Positions 1-9,100 of a stretch of 9,391 bases of DNA are shown here, in pieces. The stretch comes from Elusimicrobiota bacterium (lineage in GTDB: Bacteria; Elusimicrobiota; Elusimicrobia; Elusimicrobiales; Elusimicrobiaceae). The stretch spans positions 1 through 9,391 of the forward strand of contig JAIRMX010000127.1 in assembly GCA_031258375.1 (NCBI GenBank), written 5' to 3'. A program made the translations under genes and the position numbers. Within the stretch, counting starts at the first letter, position 1, and each line of letters opens with the position of its first letter. The notes beneath the pieces were generated by a model. That model saw only the letters and a program-made list of their open reading frames with translations. It was not told where the DNA came from and did not search any database.

Positions 1-42
1 TGTTTTTTTAACTCGCGTTTATGCTCTTTTATTATTACCATT

Positions 43-71
43 TTGTTATATATAAATTAAAATGCTAAAAT
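43..71 (+). promoter_or_regulatory. Putative sigma70-type extended -10 promoter for the A2M gene
   Basis: A TTGTTA box at 43-48 (four of six matches to TTGACA) is followed after exactly 17 bases by TAAAAT at 66-71 (five of six matches to TATAAT). The -10 box is preceded by TG at 63-64, giving an extended -10 element. Transcription would begin near 78-80 and leave a leader of about 35 bases before the ATG at 115. The whole region is very AT-rich, so chance matches are likely, but box spacing, the TG and the distance to the start codon all agree. Confidence 0.45.
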
Positions 72-104
72 TAAAATAGAAATATATATAATGTCTCAAA
101 TTAT

Positions 105-110
105 AGAGGA
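105..110 (+). promoter_or_regulatory. Ribosome binding site deciding the A2M start
   Basis: AGAGGA lies four bases before the ATG at 115. The earlier in-frame ATG at 91 is preceded only by AT-rich sequence with no purine-rich site, and the eight residues it would add sit in front of an otherwise typical Sec signal peptide. The site therefore favours 115 as the start. Confidence 0.65.
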
Positions 111-114
111 TTGT

Positions 115-3100
115 ATGAAAAAAATTATAACTTTGCTATCTATGCTTTTTGCTTTCGGCGCAGCGGCGCTAAGCGCGCAAGATTTGGCAAAAGCAAATAA
201 ATCTTTTGAAGAAGGCCTTTTCAAACAGGCTGTAACGGAGTACGAGCCGCTGTTAAAATCAAAGGATAAAAACACGAGATACGAAGCGCAGCTTAAAACC
301 GCGCTTTCTTATAATTATGCTTATGAATACGATAATGCGCTCAAAACAATATATTCAATGCCGCAACCTTCAAACAAGCTTTGGAAAGCCCGCTATAATA
401 TAGTAAAAGCTAATATATTTATGCAAGCTATTGGTTATCACCCCGCAGAATTAGAAGAATCAAAAACCAACCCGACAAAATTCACGCAAAAACAAAGACA
501 GGCAGTCATAGACAATGCATATAAAACGTTGTGGAATATGCGCGCCGGTCTTGTTGATATGCCCACTGCCGAAAGCATTCGCTACCTGCAAAGATATTAC
601 CGCCCCAAAAACGAACTTGTAATAACGCCTACTCTTTTTGATTTTATGATTGAAAGCTGGACATCCGCAAAAACTCAACCGCGCGAAGTTATTTTGCAGG
701 AAGCGTATTCTTTGGGCGGAAAAGACCGCGACGCGGTGCGCGAATATTGGCATATTGCAATGATTTTAACGGGGTTAGACAATAAAAACCCGACTTCAAA
801 AGAAAATATAAAAATCGCTGATATGCTAAGCTCCGTATCCGGCGCAAGCGAGGAAACTTTTGTCAACCCCCTGTTTTTTATAGCAAAAGAAGTCATAGGG
901 CAGGCAAACGCCGCGCTCAACGCCGCGCAAATTTATAAATCCGCAGAAGAGTATGAAAAGTCTATTGATTTGCTTGATTATTGCCTCAAGCTCCAGCTGA
1001 ATTATTTTACCGATTCCTGCAAAAGGCTAAAAGACGATATCACGCGTGGTCGGCTTGACATAGAGGGCAGAGTGCCTTTTAACGTTGCCCTAAATAAACC
1101 GGTAACACTCAAAGTAAGAACGTCGAATATAGAAACCGTTTATATGCATATATATAAACTTACGCCGGAATATTTCGCTAATTCTTACAATGAATCATTT
1201 GTTAAATATTTAAAAAATCCTCTTTCGTTCAGCTCGGCGGAAAGAAAACGGCTGGAAAATGAAATAAGTTTAGAAGGCTGGAATATTGTCCCTAATTGGC
1301 GAGCGCGCCAAAATATTTTGGATTTACAGCCCGCGCGCACCTTAGTTTTAGCTTTTAAATATCCCAAAAAATATTCTCCCGCTTCCACCGAATTGGAAGT
1401 GCCTTTTATGTCAAACGGTTTATACGCGGTAGTTCTTAGTAAAAATAAAAAGCCATCGGAAAATGATCCAATGACAATTCTTAATTTTACTAATATTGCG
1501 GGATACGCCACTTCCTTTACAACGACGAATAAATATAATCGCTTAGGCAAAGCATTTAATATTTATCCGCTTGATATAAAAACCGGAGAAATTAAACAAG
1601 CCGTTACCGTGCATGCGGGAAATGGACGTTCCGCCAAAAATTACATTGCGCCAAAAACCGGCGCTTTGCGTATTGTTGAATTTGAAAATAACAGGTTAAG
1701 CCTGCTTCTGCAAAAAGACGGAAATTATTCCATCATTCCTCACATTGATTCTTCCTCTTCTTCTGAGGAAAAAATATCAATAGTTCTAAATACCGACAGG
1801 GCAATTTATCGCCCGGGTCAGGAAGTAAAAGTTAAGGCGAACGTTATAGAACGCAAATTTTTAAATTATATTCCTTACTCCGGCAAAAGCAAATTAAGGC
1901 TTACTTTGCATAACGCAAATTGGCAGGAAATAGCTTCTACACAGCTTGCTCTTGACTATATGGGCGGCGCGGATTATACTTTTATTTTACCGCAGGAAGG
2001 CATGCTCGGCAATTTTACTATAAATGCGGAAATGTCAACAAACCGATATGTGAATTCTTCCTTGTTAATTTCCGTTGAAGAATACAAACGCCCGGAATTT
2101 GAAGTTAATCTCAAACAATTTGAAGGCGTAGCAAGCTATGACAAACCGCTGAATATCGAGGGCAATGCCGTTTATTACAGCGGTATGCCTGCTGCAAAAG
2201 CAAAAGTAAACTATACAATCAGCAAAACTTATTTTACGCCGTGGTTTTGCTGGTGGTGGCCGCCTGTACAAAACAGACAGGAAGCCATAGAAGGCGAGAC
2301 AAAAACGGACAAAGACGGCAATTTCAAAATAACTTTTACGCCCAAAGAAGATAAAGATTTGGCAAAAGAACTGCGCGGAAGGCCGGCGCATTACGGCGTC
2401 AACGTTTTTGTTACCGACGAAGGCGGCCGCACAATCAAAACAAATCGTACCTACACGGTCAGCGGGCAGGAATACTTTTTTGCAATAAAGAGCGATAAAG
2501 GCTTTTTGCGCGCGGGTACAAAAAATAACGGCGTGCAAGTCAAAATGGTAAATGCCGATGAAAAACCTTTAGCCGGCGCGGCGGCTGCATATGTTTACGG
2601 CGCAAAGTTAAAAAATCCACAAGGCGAGCAATCCGCGTTTTACGGCAAAATAATTCCGCCAAATAATATGCCGGATTTGCAGGAAGATAAATTAATCACT
2701 TCAATGCAGGTAGATTTTACCGACGACGGCCAAGCTTATAATTTAGTTCTTCCGCAATTAGAAGAAGGATATTATGTGTTGAAACTCATCGCGCGCGATT
2801 CCAAAGGCTCGGATAATGAAGGCAAATTTAACTTTATTGTCGTAAACGTAAAGAATCCGAATATCGAACTTCCTAATGCCGTAACCATAGCGGAAAATCC
2901 TTCCTATTATGCCGGCGAAAACGCGACAATACTCTTAGGAGCAAACAAAGCGTACGGCCCGAAATTTGTTGAAGTTTACAAAGATAACTTTTTAGTTAAA
3001 ACCCTCGCGCTTTCAAATAATGCCGGCCCGTCTATACTCGAGCTTCCGGTGCTTGCAAATTATAACGGCGGTTTTAACATAAATTGGTTCAGCGTATATA

Positions 3101-5811
3101 ATTATCAAAATTACGGCGGCAGTTTATCTTTAGCGGTGCCGACGAGAAATAAAAAGCTTGATATAAAAATAAACGCGCCGGCAGCCGTAGAGCCGGGCGC
3201 GGAAGTTAAAGCCGATATTGAAATTAAAGACGAGCATGGCGCGCCCGTTTCGGGGCAGGCTTTGATAAGCGTTTACGATAAATCGCTCGACTATTACCGC
3301 GAACACAGTTTTAACTTGCCTCAGGTTTATCCGTCAAAAGGATATTCCAATAACTCGATGGAAAATTCTTTTGGGAGCAATGAATTGTTCGGCGGATTGA
3401 TAATGGCTGATGTTTTAAACAGCCCGCGTTTGGCAGTTAGATCTGCCGGTTTTGGCAGAGCTGCAATGAAAAGCGCGGTGCCAGCTGCTGTTGCCGACGG
3501 CGCTTCAAATGAAGGAATTCAGGCAAGTACGCAGTCTTCGGCGGCATCACCGTCAGATTTGCGCCAAAATTTCGCCGAAACGGCTTTCTGGGCGCCTTCG
3601 CTGAAAATTACAAACGGCTTATATTCTTTTAATTTTACGGTTCCGCAGCGCATAAGCCAATGGAAGGTGCTTGCCGCGGCTTTTACCAAAGATATGAAAA
3701 CCGGCAAAACCGGCATTGCTTTTACTACTAAAAAAGATCTGATGATACGCATCGAATCCCCCCGCTTTTTGAGAGAGAACGACAAAATAAATCTAAAAAC
3801 CATCGTCGCTAACGATACCGATAAGCCGATGAACGCCGAAATCACTTTAACCGCAAAACTAGACGGCGAAAACGCGGAGGAAATTTTAGGTTTAAAAGAA
3901 ACGAAGCAATCGGCCTTAGTGCCGGCAAAAAAACAAGTCGCGTTAAACTGGCCGCTTAAAGCTCCGCAGGGAAGCGGCGTTTTATCTTTTGCCGCCGTTG
4001 CGCGCGCAGGCGCAGAGACCGACGGGGAACTAAAAACTTTCCCGCTTTTGCCTTCAACTCAAAAACTTGCGCGCGGCGTAACGGCTGCTTTAGAAAAAGA
4101 AAACACGGATATATCCCTTGAAGATATTTCAAAGGATAAATCCGCCAAACTCGAAGCCGTGCATTTGCAAATAGACCCTTCGCTTTTAATGCCCGTTATA
4201 AACGCAATTCCGTTTATTACGTACGGCAATTACGAAACATCAAGCGGCTTAATAAATACATATTTGCCGCTTGCCATAATGAACGGTTTGTACAATAAAT
4301 ATCCAAAAATAAAAGAAGCCGTTTCAAAACTGCCAAAGCGCAAAACTTTAACCCCGCAGTGGCAAGCGGACGAAAATATTTTGATAAAAGACCTTGCCTC
4401 AAGCCCTTGGTATACTCTGTCGAAAGGTTATGAAACGAATTGCAAGACCATCGATATTTTCAACCCCGCTCTTGTCAAGAAAACGGAAAAATCCGTATTG
4501 GACAAACTTTCCAAATATCAAAATAAAGACGGCGGATTTGCGTGGAAACAAGGCGGCAAAAGCAGCGTTTACATAACTTTGCTCTTGCTTGAGAATATGG
4601 CTTCCGCGCGCGGTTTTGGCGTAAAAATACCGGAAAGTTCGGTTAAAAACGCTTTGAAATACATCATAAAAAGCGTTTCCGTAGACACAAAAAATCCGTC
4701 TTATGAAAATGTTTCAAGCGCGCTTTATATGGCTTACGTTTTGACTTCTTTCCCTAAAGACTGGCACAATTACGACGTCAAAAACTTGATGGAAACCGCC
4801 TCCGAATACGGCAATTATATGACGCCGCTCGGCAAGGCGAACGCGGCCTTAGTCTATCACAGACTTGGCGAAACGCAAAAAGCAAAACAATACTTGGCGC
4901 GTTTATTTGACACGGCAAAAGAAGATCCCGCAACCGGTTTATACTGGGCGCCGGAAGAATACGGCTGGCTTTGGTTCAACGACACGCTTTCTTTCCACAC
5001 AAAAGTAATAAAAGCATTGCTTGAAATTTCGCCGGAAGACGAAAAAACCGCCAAACTCGTAAAATGGCTGATGTTCAGTAAAAAAGCCGCCATGTGGGGT
5101 GGCAGCGAAGCTGCGGCAAAAGCCGTTTACGCTCTGCTTGAAGTGCTGCAGAAAAACTCCGCTTTGGAAGGCGGCAAAACTTTCAAAGTTAACTGGGGTC
5201 AAGAAGAATATTCTATTGAAACAAAACCTTATGATTTATCTTCCAAAATAACTTTGAGCAAATACGGCGCGCAAGCGACAAAAGATTTCCTTAAAGCGGA
5301 TATCGAGCGCGGCGTAAGCAACGCTCAACAAAGCAATGCACTGCCGGATTTTGCTTCGCTTTCGGCCTTATACACCACTTCCGCGCCAAAGCAGCCGTCC
5401 AAAGGCATTATGAATATTAATAAAGAGTTTTACATAGTAAAAGACAAAACCGTAAAACTATTAAAAAACGGCTCTACAGTCAATGTCGGCGACGAAATTC
5501 AGGTGCGCCTTACGATAAATTGCAAAAACCGCTTTGATTATGTTTTAATCGACGACCCTAAACCTGCGGCATTTGAAGCGGACGCTTTGCTTTCGGGCTG
5601 GCGTTACGATAAACTCGGCAGATATGAGGAAATAAGGGATAATAAAACCAATTTCTTTATGGACAATTTGCCTAACGGCGCCTATGAACTGACCTATACT
5701 TTGCGCCCGACGGCCGCGGGCACTTATAATGTCGGAGCGGCGCAAATGCAAAGCATGTATTCGCCGGAGTTCGCCGCCCATTCAACCGGATTTATTATAC
5801 ATGTAAAATAA
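115..5811 (+). CDS. Secreted bacterial alpha-2-macroglobulin-like protein lacking the thioester motif
   Basis: This 1898-residue protein belongs to the bacterial alpha-2-macroglobulin (A2M) family, thought to trap or restrain proteases in the periplasm or at the cell surface. Residues 1-21 (MKKIITLLSMLF..., ending ALSA before Gln) form a Sec signal peptide. No lipobox Cys is present, so it should be soluble rather than a lipoprotein like E. coli YfhM. Residues 22-330 are helical and TPR-like. Macroglobulin (MG) domains follow, with the hallmark TDRAIYRPGQ at 560-569 and a Trp-rich loop (WFCWWWPP) from 710. SVYDKSLDYY near 1051 is the conserved Asp-rich MG motif. An Ala/Ser-rich segment at about 1097-1152 occupies the bait-region position. 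FAETAFW at 1153-1159 is the A2M core motif. The alpha/alpha thioester-type domain spans about 1365-1680, with DGGFAW at 1472. The C-terminal receptor-binding-like domain ends with SMYSPEFAAHS. The usual GCxEQ is replaced by GNYETS around 1371-1376, so no thioester can form. Start chosen at 115 from the ribosome binding site and signal peptide. The commonly adjacent pbpC is not present downstream; upstream is outside the window. Family assignment is firm; the exact role is inferred. Confidence 0.95.
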   Translation: MKKIITLLSMLFAFGAAALSAQDLAKANKSFEEGLFKQAVTEYEPLLKSKDKNTRYEAQLKTALSYNYAYEYDNALKTIYSMPQPSNKLWKARYNIVKANIFMQAIGYHPAELEESKTNPTKFTQKQRQAVIDNAYKTLWNMRAGLVDMPTAESIRYLQRYYRPKNELVITPTLFDFMIESWTSAKTQPREVILQEAYSLGGKDRDAVREYWHIAMILTGLDNKNPTSKENIKIADMLSSVSGASEETFVNPLFFIAKEVIGQANAALNAAQIYKSAEEYEKSIDLLDYCLKLQLNYFTDSCKRLKDDITRGRLDIEGRVPFNVALNKPVTLKVRTSNIETVYMHIYKLTPEYFANSYNESFVKYLKNPLSFSSAERKRLENEISLEGWNIVPNWRARQNILDLQPARTLVLAFKYPKKYSPASTELEVPFMSNGLYAVVLSKNKKPSENDPMTILNFTNIAGYATSFTTTNKYNRLGKAFNIYPLDIKTGEIKQAVTVHAGNGRSAKNYIAPKTGALRIVEFENNRLSLLLQKDGNYSIIPHIDSSSSSEEKISIVLNTDRAIYRPGQEVKVKANVIERKFLNYIPYSGKSKLRLTLHNANWQEIASTQLALDYMGGADYTFILPQEGMLGNFTINAEMSTNRYVNSSLLISVEEYKRPEFEVNLKQFEGVASYDKPLNIEGNAVYYSGMPAAKAKVNYTISKTYFTPWFCWWWPPVQNRQEAIEGETKTDKDGNFKITFTPKEDKDLAKELRGRPAHYGVNVFVTDEGGRTIKTNRTYTVSGQEYFFAIKSDKGFLRAGTKNNGVQVKMVNADEKPLAGAAAAYVYGAKLKNPQGEQSAFYGKIIPPNNMPDLQEDKLITSMQVDFTDDGQAYNLVLPQLEEGYYVLKLIARDSKGSDNEGKFNFIVVNVKNPNIELPNAVTIAENPSYYAGENATILLGANKAYGPKFVEVYKDNFLVKTLALSNNAGPSILELPVLANYNGGFNINWFSVYNYQNYGGSLSLAVPTRNKKLDIKINAPAAVEPGAEVKADIEIKDEHGAPVSGQALISVYDKSLDYYREHSFNLPQVYPSKGYSNNSMENSFGSNELFGGLIMADVLNSPRLAVRSAGFGRAAMKSAVPAAVADGASNEGIQASTQSSAASPSDLRQNFAETAFWAPSLKITNGLYSFNFTVPQRISQWKVLAAAFTKDMKTGKTGIAFTTKKDLMIRIESPRFLRENDKINLKTIVANDTDKPMNAEITLTAKLDGENAEEILGLKETKQSALVPAKKQVALNWPLKAPQGSGVLSFAAVARAGAETDGELKTFPLLPSTQKLARGVTAALEKENTDISLEDISKDKSAKLEAVHLQIDPSLLMPVINAIPFITYGNYETSSGLINTYLPLAIMNGLYNKYPKIKEAVSKLPKRKTLTPQWQADENILIKDLASSPWYTLSKGYETNCKTIDIFNPALVKKTEKSVLDKLSKYQNKDGGFAWKQGGKSSVYITLLLLENMASARGFGVKIPESSVKNALKYIIKSVSVDTKNPSYENVSSALYMAYVLTSFPKDWHNYDVKNLMETASEYGNYMTPLGKANAALVYHRLGETQKAKQYLARLFDTAKEDPATGLYWAPEEYGWLWFNDTLSFHTKVIKALLEISPEDEKTAKLVKWLMFSKKAAMWGGSEAAAKAVYALLEVLQKNSALEGGKTFKVNWGQEEYSIETKPYDLSSKITLSKYGAQATKDFLKADIERGVSNAQQSNALPDFASLSALYTTSAPKQPSKGIMNINKEFYIVKDKTVKLLKNGSTVNVGDEIQVRLTINCKNRFDYVLIDDPKPAAFEADALLSGWRYDKLGRYEEIRDNKTNFFMDNLPNGAYELTYTLRPTAAGTYNVGAAQMQSMYSPEFAAHSTGFIIHVK

Positions 5812-5910
5812 AACTTATTTTGATAATTATATAAAAAATTGTTTGCGGTTTTTTAACGCCGCCGCCTGCAACGAGCTTTAATACTAATAAACATTAAATG
5901 AGAATATAAA

Positions 5911-5938
5911 CCCCCGACTTAAACAAAAGAGTCGGGGG
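5911..5938 (-). terminator. Strong hairpin terminator between the convergent A2M and cysteine-rich genes
   Basis: A perfect nine-base-pair stem (CCCCCGACT at 5911-5919, AGTCGGGGG at 5930-5938) closes a ten-base A-rich loop. Read on the minus strand the stem is followed by TTTATATTCTCATTT, a usable U-rich tract, and lies 23 bases beyond the stop of the cysteine-rich ORF. Read on the plus strand it follows the A2M stop by about 100 bases, but the trailing sequence (TATATAGTTTCGG) is less U-rich. It may work in both directions for these two convergent genes, with the minus direction better supported. Confidence 0.75.
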
Positions 5939-5961
5939 TATATAGTTTCGGTTTTATAAAT

Positions 5962-6129
5962 TTAACTGCATTTGCATTTATATTTATAGGTATGAGCGGC
6001 ACGGCCAATAGGTTCACAGACAAGAGTATCCCCCTCCTGACCGGGGCATGGTTTATCGTCATTTAGTGAAAACGAACATGCGCCCGAACATGCCTTCTTA
6101 GTACCTCCTTCGGAAAAATCAACGCACAT
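5962..6129 (-). CDS. Small cysteine-rich protein of unknown function (55 aa)
   Basis: The minus strand encodes a 55-residue protein starting MCVDFSEGG and ending YKYKCKCS. It has seven cysteines, at 2, 14, 18, 28, 38, 52 and 54, including a CSGAC pair (14/18) and a terminal CKC, plus one His at 46. There is no signal peptide or membrane segment, so the cysteines would more plausibly bind metal or an Fe-S cluster in the cytoplasm than form disulfides, but no known motif is matched. Reality as a gene is supported by an AAGGA ribosome binding site seven bases before the ATG, an in-frame stop just upstream (so the start is unambiguous), the dense non-random cysteine pattern, and a strong terminator shortly after the stop. 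It runs opposite to both large genes. I do not recognise the family, and a chance ORF remains possible because it is so short. Confidence 0.6.
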   Translation of the reverse strand: MCVDFSEGGTKKACSGACSFSLNDDKPCPGQEGDTLVCEPIGRAAHTYKYKCKCS

Positions 6130-6131
6130 AT

Positions 6132-9100
6132 ATGTTTCCTTTTACAGATTTTCTCTACGCAACTGCTCTTATCCCATTCAGCTCAGATCCCGAGAGGCCG
6201 TATAAGAATTTGTTTACAGACGAGGATTTGGAGGCATTGCCCATAACGTCCCAAGTCCGAGCGGCGGAAAATTTAAAGAGATTCCAAAACGTTGATCCGT
6301 CCCGAGCGGCGCGGATACTGCATTTTTATAAAGAAACCGGCGAGACGGTAAACCCCGCATACATAGACAAACACCTTGACACATACGAAAAAGCCGCGTC
6401 CGAACCGACGCAAGAGAATCTGAACAACTTGGCAAAAATAGCGCCAAAGACCACCAAACTTATGGGCGATAAAGTTTATGCGCCGGTTTACAGAGACAAA
6501 TACAGCGACATGGGCAACTTTGAAAGCATGTTTAATCAAATTGCCGACGGGTGGAAGAAAATACGCGCGCAAAGAGAATTAAGTGCCGTAATCGGCAAAG
6601 TAATAGAAGAGGAAAAGCTCGGCGGCGGCACGGGGAAATATGAGCGGCAAATCCAAAAGATAAAAAAGGAAATGGAAAGCATAGGCGAGCCGGCGGGAGG
6701 ATTTTGGCAGAGGCCGCTAAGAGGGCTAAACGAGTTCGCCGCGCAACAGGTGTTAAGCATATTTGCAAATCCAGGCGTTTTTACCGGCGGCGCTGCCGCG
6801 GCCGGAGCGGCCGGCTTTGGCATAGGCACGATTGCGCCCGGAGTCGGCAACGCAATAGGCGGCCTCGGCGGAGCGTTAACGGGCGGCTTTTTAGCGGTGG
6901 CGGCCAGCGACAGTTATAAGATGGAACGCAATTTTGCGTACGACGAATACCGCTCTTTAGTATCCAAAGACGGGCAAAGAATAGATATAAATCAAGCGCG
7001 GGACATGGCCGAAAGGGTGGGGCTTATCAACGCGGCATTGGAAACCGTAGGCGAAGCGGTTTTGGTGGGCGGAGTATTTAAGCCGGTTGGTAAACTCGGC
7101 GCGGCGGTATTAAAGAAAGGGGCGTCCAGTACGGCAAAAGCGGCTAAGGCCTCAACCGCGACTATTGCGGATATTATAGGCACGGGAAGAATAGCAAATA
7201 TTCTGGCAAAGATACCCGGCGCAAACAGACTTGCGCAGATAATATCAAAAAATCCCTCAAGCTTTACGGGGCTGACGGTAAAAGAAGCATTTAAGCGAGC
7301 CGGAGCAAATTATTTAACAACTATGACTACGGAAACGGGACAAGAGTATTTGCAAGAGGTAAGCTCAATAACGGGCGGCGAATTATTAAAACGCGCAAGC
7401 GCAGGCGATTTTGAGGAGCAAAGCTTAAAAGAGATTTTGGGCGACGCGGCGGAAGTTATTACGCCTACAATGAGAACCATGTTCTTGCCGGGACTTACGG
7501 GAGCGGGAGCGACATATTATAACTTTAGACGGCAAATCCAAAATGCGACCGAACAAAAAGCCGGTTATAATACGATTAAAAATACTTTTGATAATTTAGA
7601 ATTAACGCAAAGAAGCCCGGAGTACGCAAAGGCGTTCGCCCAACAAGTCAGCGAAAATACCGGCCTTGAGAACGTGTATATAAGCAAAGAGGGGTTTGAC
7701 AGAATAGCCGCCGAAAATGAAATAACGCCCGAGATGCTGGCGCAGGAGCTGAACCTGACAGACGCCTATGACGAGGCCAAGAATTCAAATAAAATACAAG
7801 CAAGCATGGCGGACTGGATTGTAAACAGCAAGGAGGCCGAAAAGAAGTTTGGAAAGGATTTTTCAAAGAAGTTCAGCGACGATATAACGCTTGACCCGCA
7901 AGAGTTCAGCGTAAACGAGACTAAACAGTATATAGCCGAAAACGCGCAGGCGGCGCAAGAGAGCGTAAAAGAAGCGATAGCAGCAGGAGAAATAGAGCAA
8001 AAGGATTTTAGCGCGGCAAAGAGTTTTGTTAAAAACCAATTAAACCAAGCCTATAAGAGCGAAAATTTTACCGACAGCCAATGGACAAACGCTATCGATA
8101 AACAGGCGGACGTAATGGCGGCAATGATAGTGCAGGAAGCGCGAAAACGCAAAGCCGCCGTATCCGATTTTGTTGGCAACATGAATATGCCGACAATAAA
8201 GACAAAGTTAAGCCAGCGCCAGCAAAATAACAGAGAGCTTGCGGAGGATATTTATGGGCGGATAAAAGAGGGTTTGGACGCTTTGCAGGACCCCCCCTTG
8301 CAAGAAGGAGAACGCGCCGTAGAAAATGCGGCCGGCGCGCAGGGACGGCTGAAAGATTTGCTAGACGGTAATTTATATCAGTTTAAAAAGAAATATCAAA
8401 AGTTTACGGGCAAAAGATTAAACGACAGAGACGCGCAGGACGTACATTACTTTTTGTTAAGGCAGGCGGCAGACGAGGGAATAGAAGCGCCGCAGGCGGC
8501 ATATGCAATGCATAAGCTGAAGGCGGGCGATATACAAAGTTTTAAGACCGAGTTTGAGAATGCGGATTTCAATGAAGGAACGCTTGAGCAGCCGATGCTT
8601 GACGGCATTGATATACAAAAGCGCATACCGGTTTTGGATTTGAGTGAAGAAGAATTTGATAATAATACACCAATTGCAGAACAAATAAAAAATAAATTAA
8701 ATTCTTTAGCCGGGCAGAAATTGACGACCGCAACAGAAAACAGACTTATAGATATTATAGGCTCTGATAGAAAAAAACACTTGCGCAAATCAAGTAGATT
8801 CAGATTTTTAAAAAGGAACCCCGATGCAAAAGAAAGACGAGATGTCAATCTATTAAGCATTGACCGTCTAGTAAATAATTCCGTACTGATAGAAATAGCT
8901 CCAAATACAAAAACAACAGAAAAGCCAAACGTAGAATTTTATCATTACTTTTATACGCCGATAAGAATAGGTAAAGATACTTATACTATAAGACTTGTCG
9001 CCGAGCAAATGAAAGGGGAAACGGGCATTGCGCCAGAAGCCGTACATTTATATGACGTAATAGAAGTGTCCCCCGAGGCCAACCGCCAAAATGGCAGCCT

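Noticed and set aside
91..114. Upstream in-frame ATG adding eight residues (MSQIIEDC) to the A2M protein.
   Set aside because: No ribosome binding site before it, very short leader from the predicted promoter, and it would place an acidic tail before the signal peptide. The bases overlap the ribosome binding site for the ATG at 115.
4..5856. TTTTTTAAC occurring on both sides of the A2M gene (near 4-12 and 5849-5857) as a possible direct repeat or attachment site.
   Set aside because: Nine low-complexity bases are expected by chance in such AT-rich flanks, and the A2M gene itself shows no sign of mobility.
5843..5871. Possible second hairpin terminator after the A2M stop (TTGCGG ... CCGCCTGCAA).
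   Set aside because: Pairing is short and broken, and no U-tract follows it.
5991..6065. A 24-codon plus-strand ORF (starting MSGTANRF).
   Set aside because: It has no ribosome binding site and is antisense to the better-supported cysteine-rich ORF.
6059..6091. Ten-codon minus-strand ORF preceded by a perfect AAGGAGGT (6110-6103).
   Set aside because: The AAGGAGGT is explained by codons of the cysteine-rich ORF, the spacing of 11 bases is long, and a ten-residue peptide cannot be supported from sequence alone.
6214..6850. Several minus-strand ORFs of 77-104 codons across 6214-6850.
   Set aside because: They are shadows of the long plus-strand frame. Their cysteine- and proline-rich translations and lack of ribosome binding sites are typical of antisense noise.
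8291..8297. Run of seven C bases as a possible slippage or sequencing-error site.
   Set aside because: The reading frame and family resemblance continue in the same frame on both sides, so nothing indicates a frameshift.
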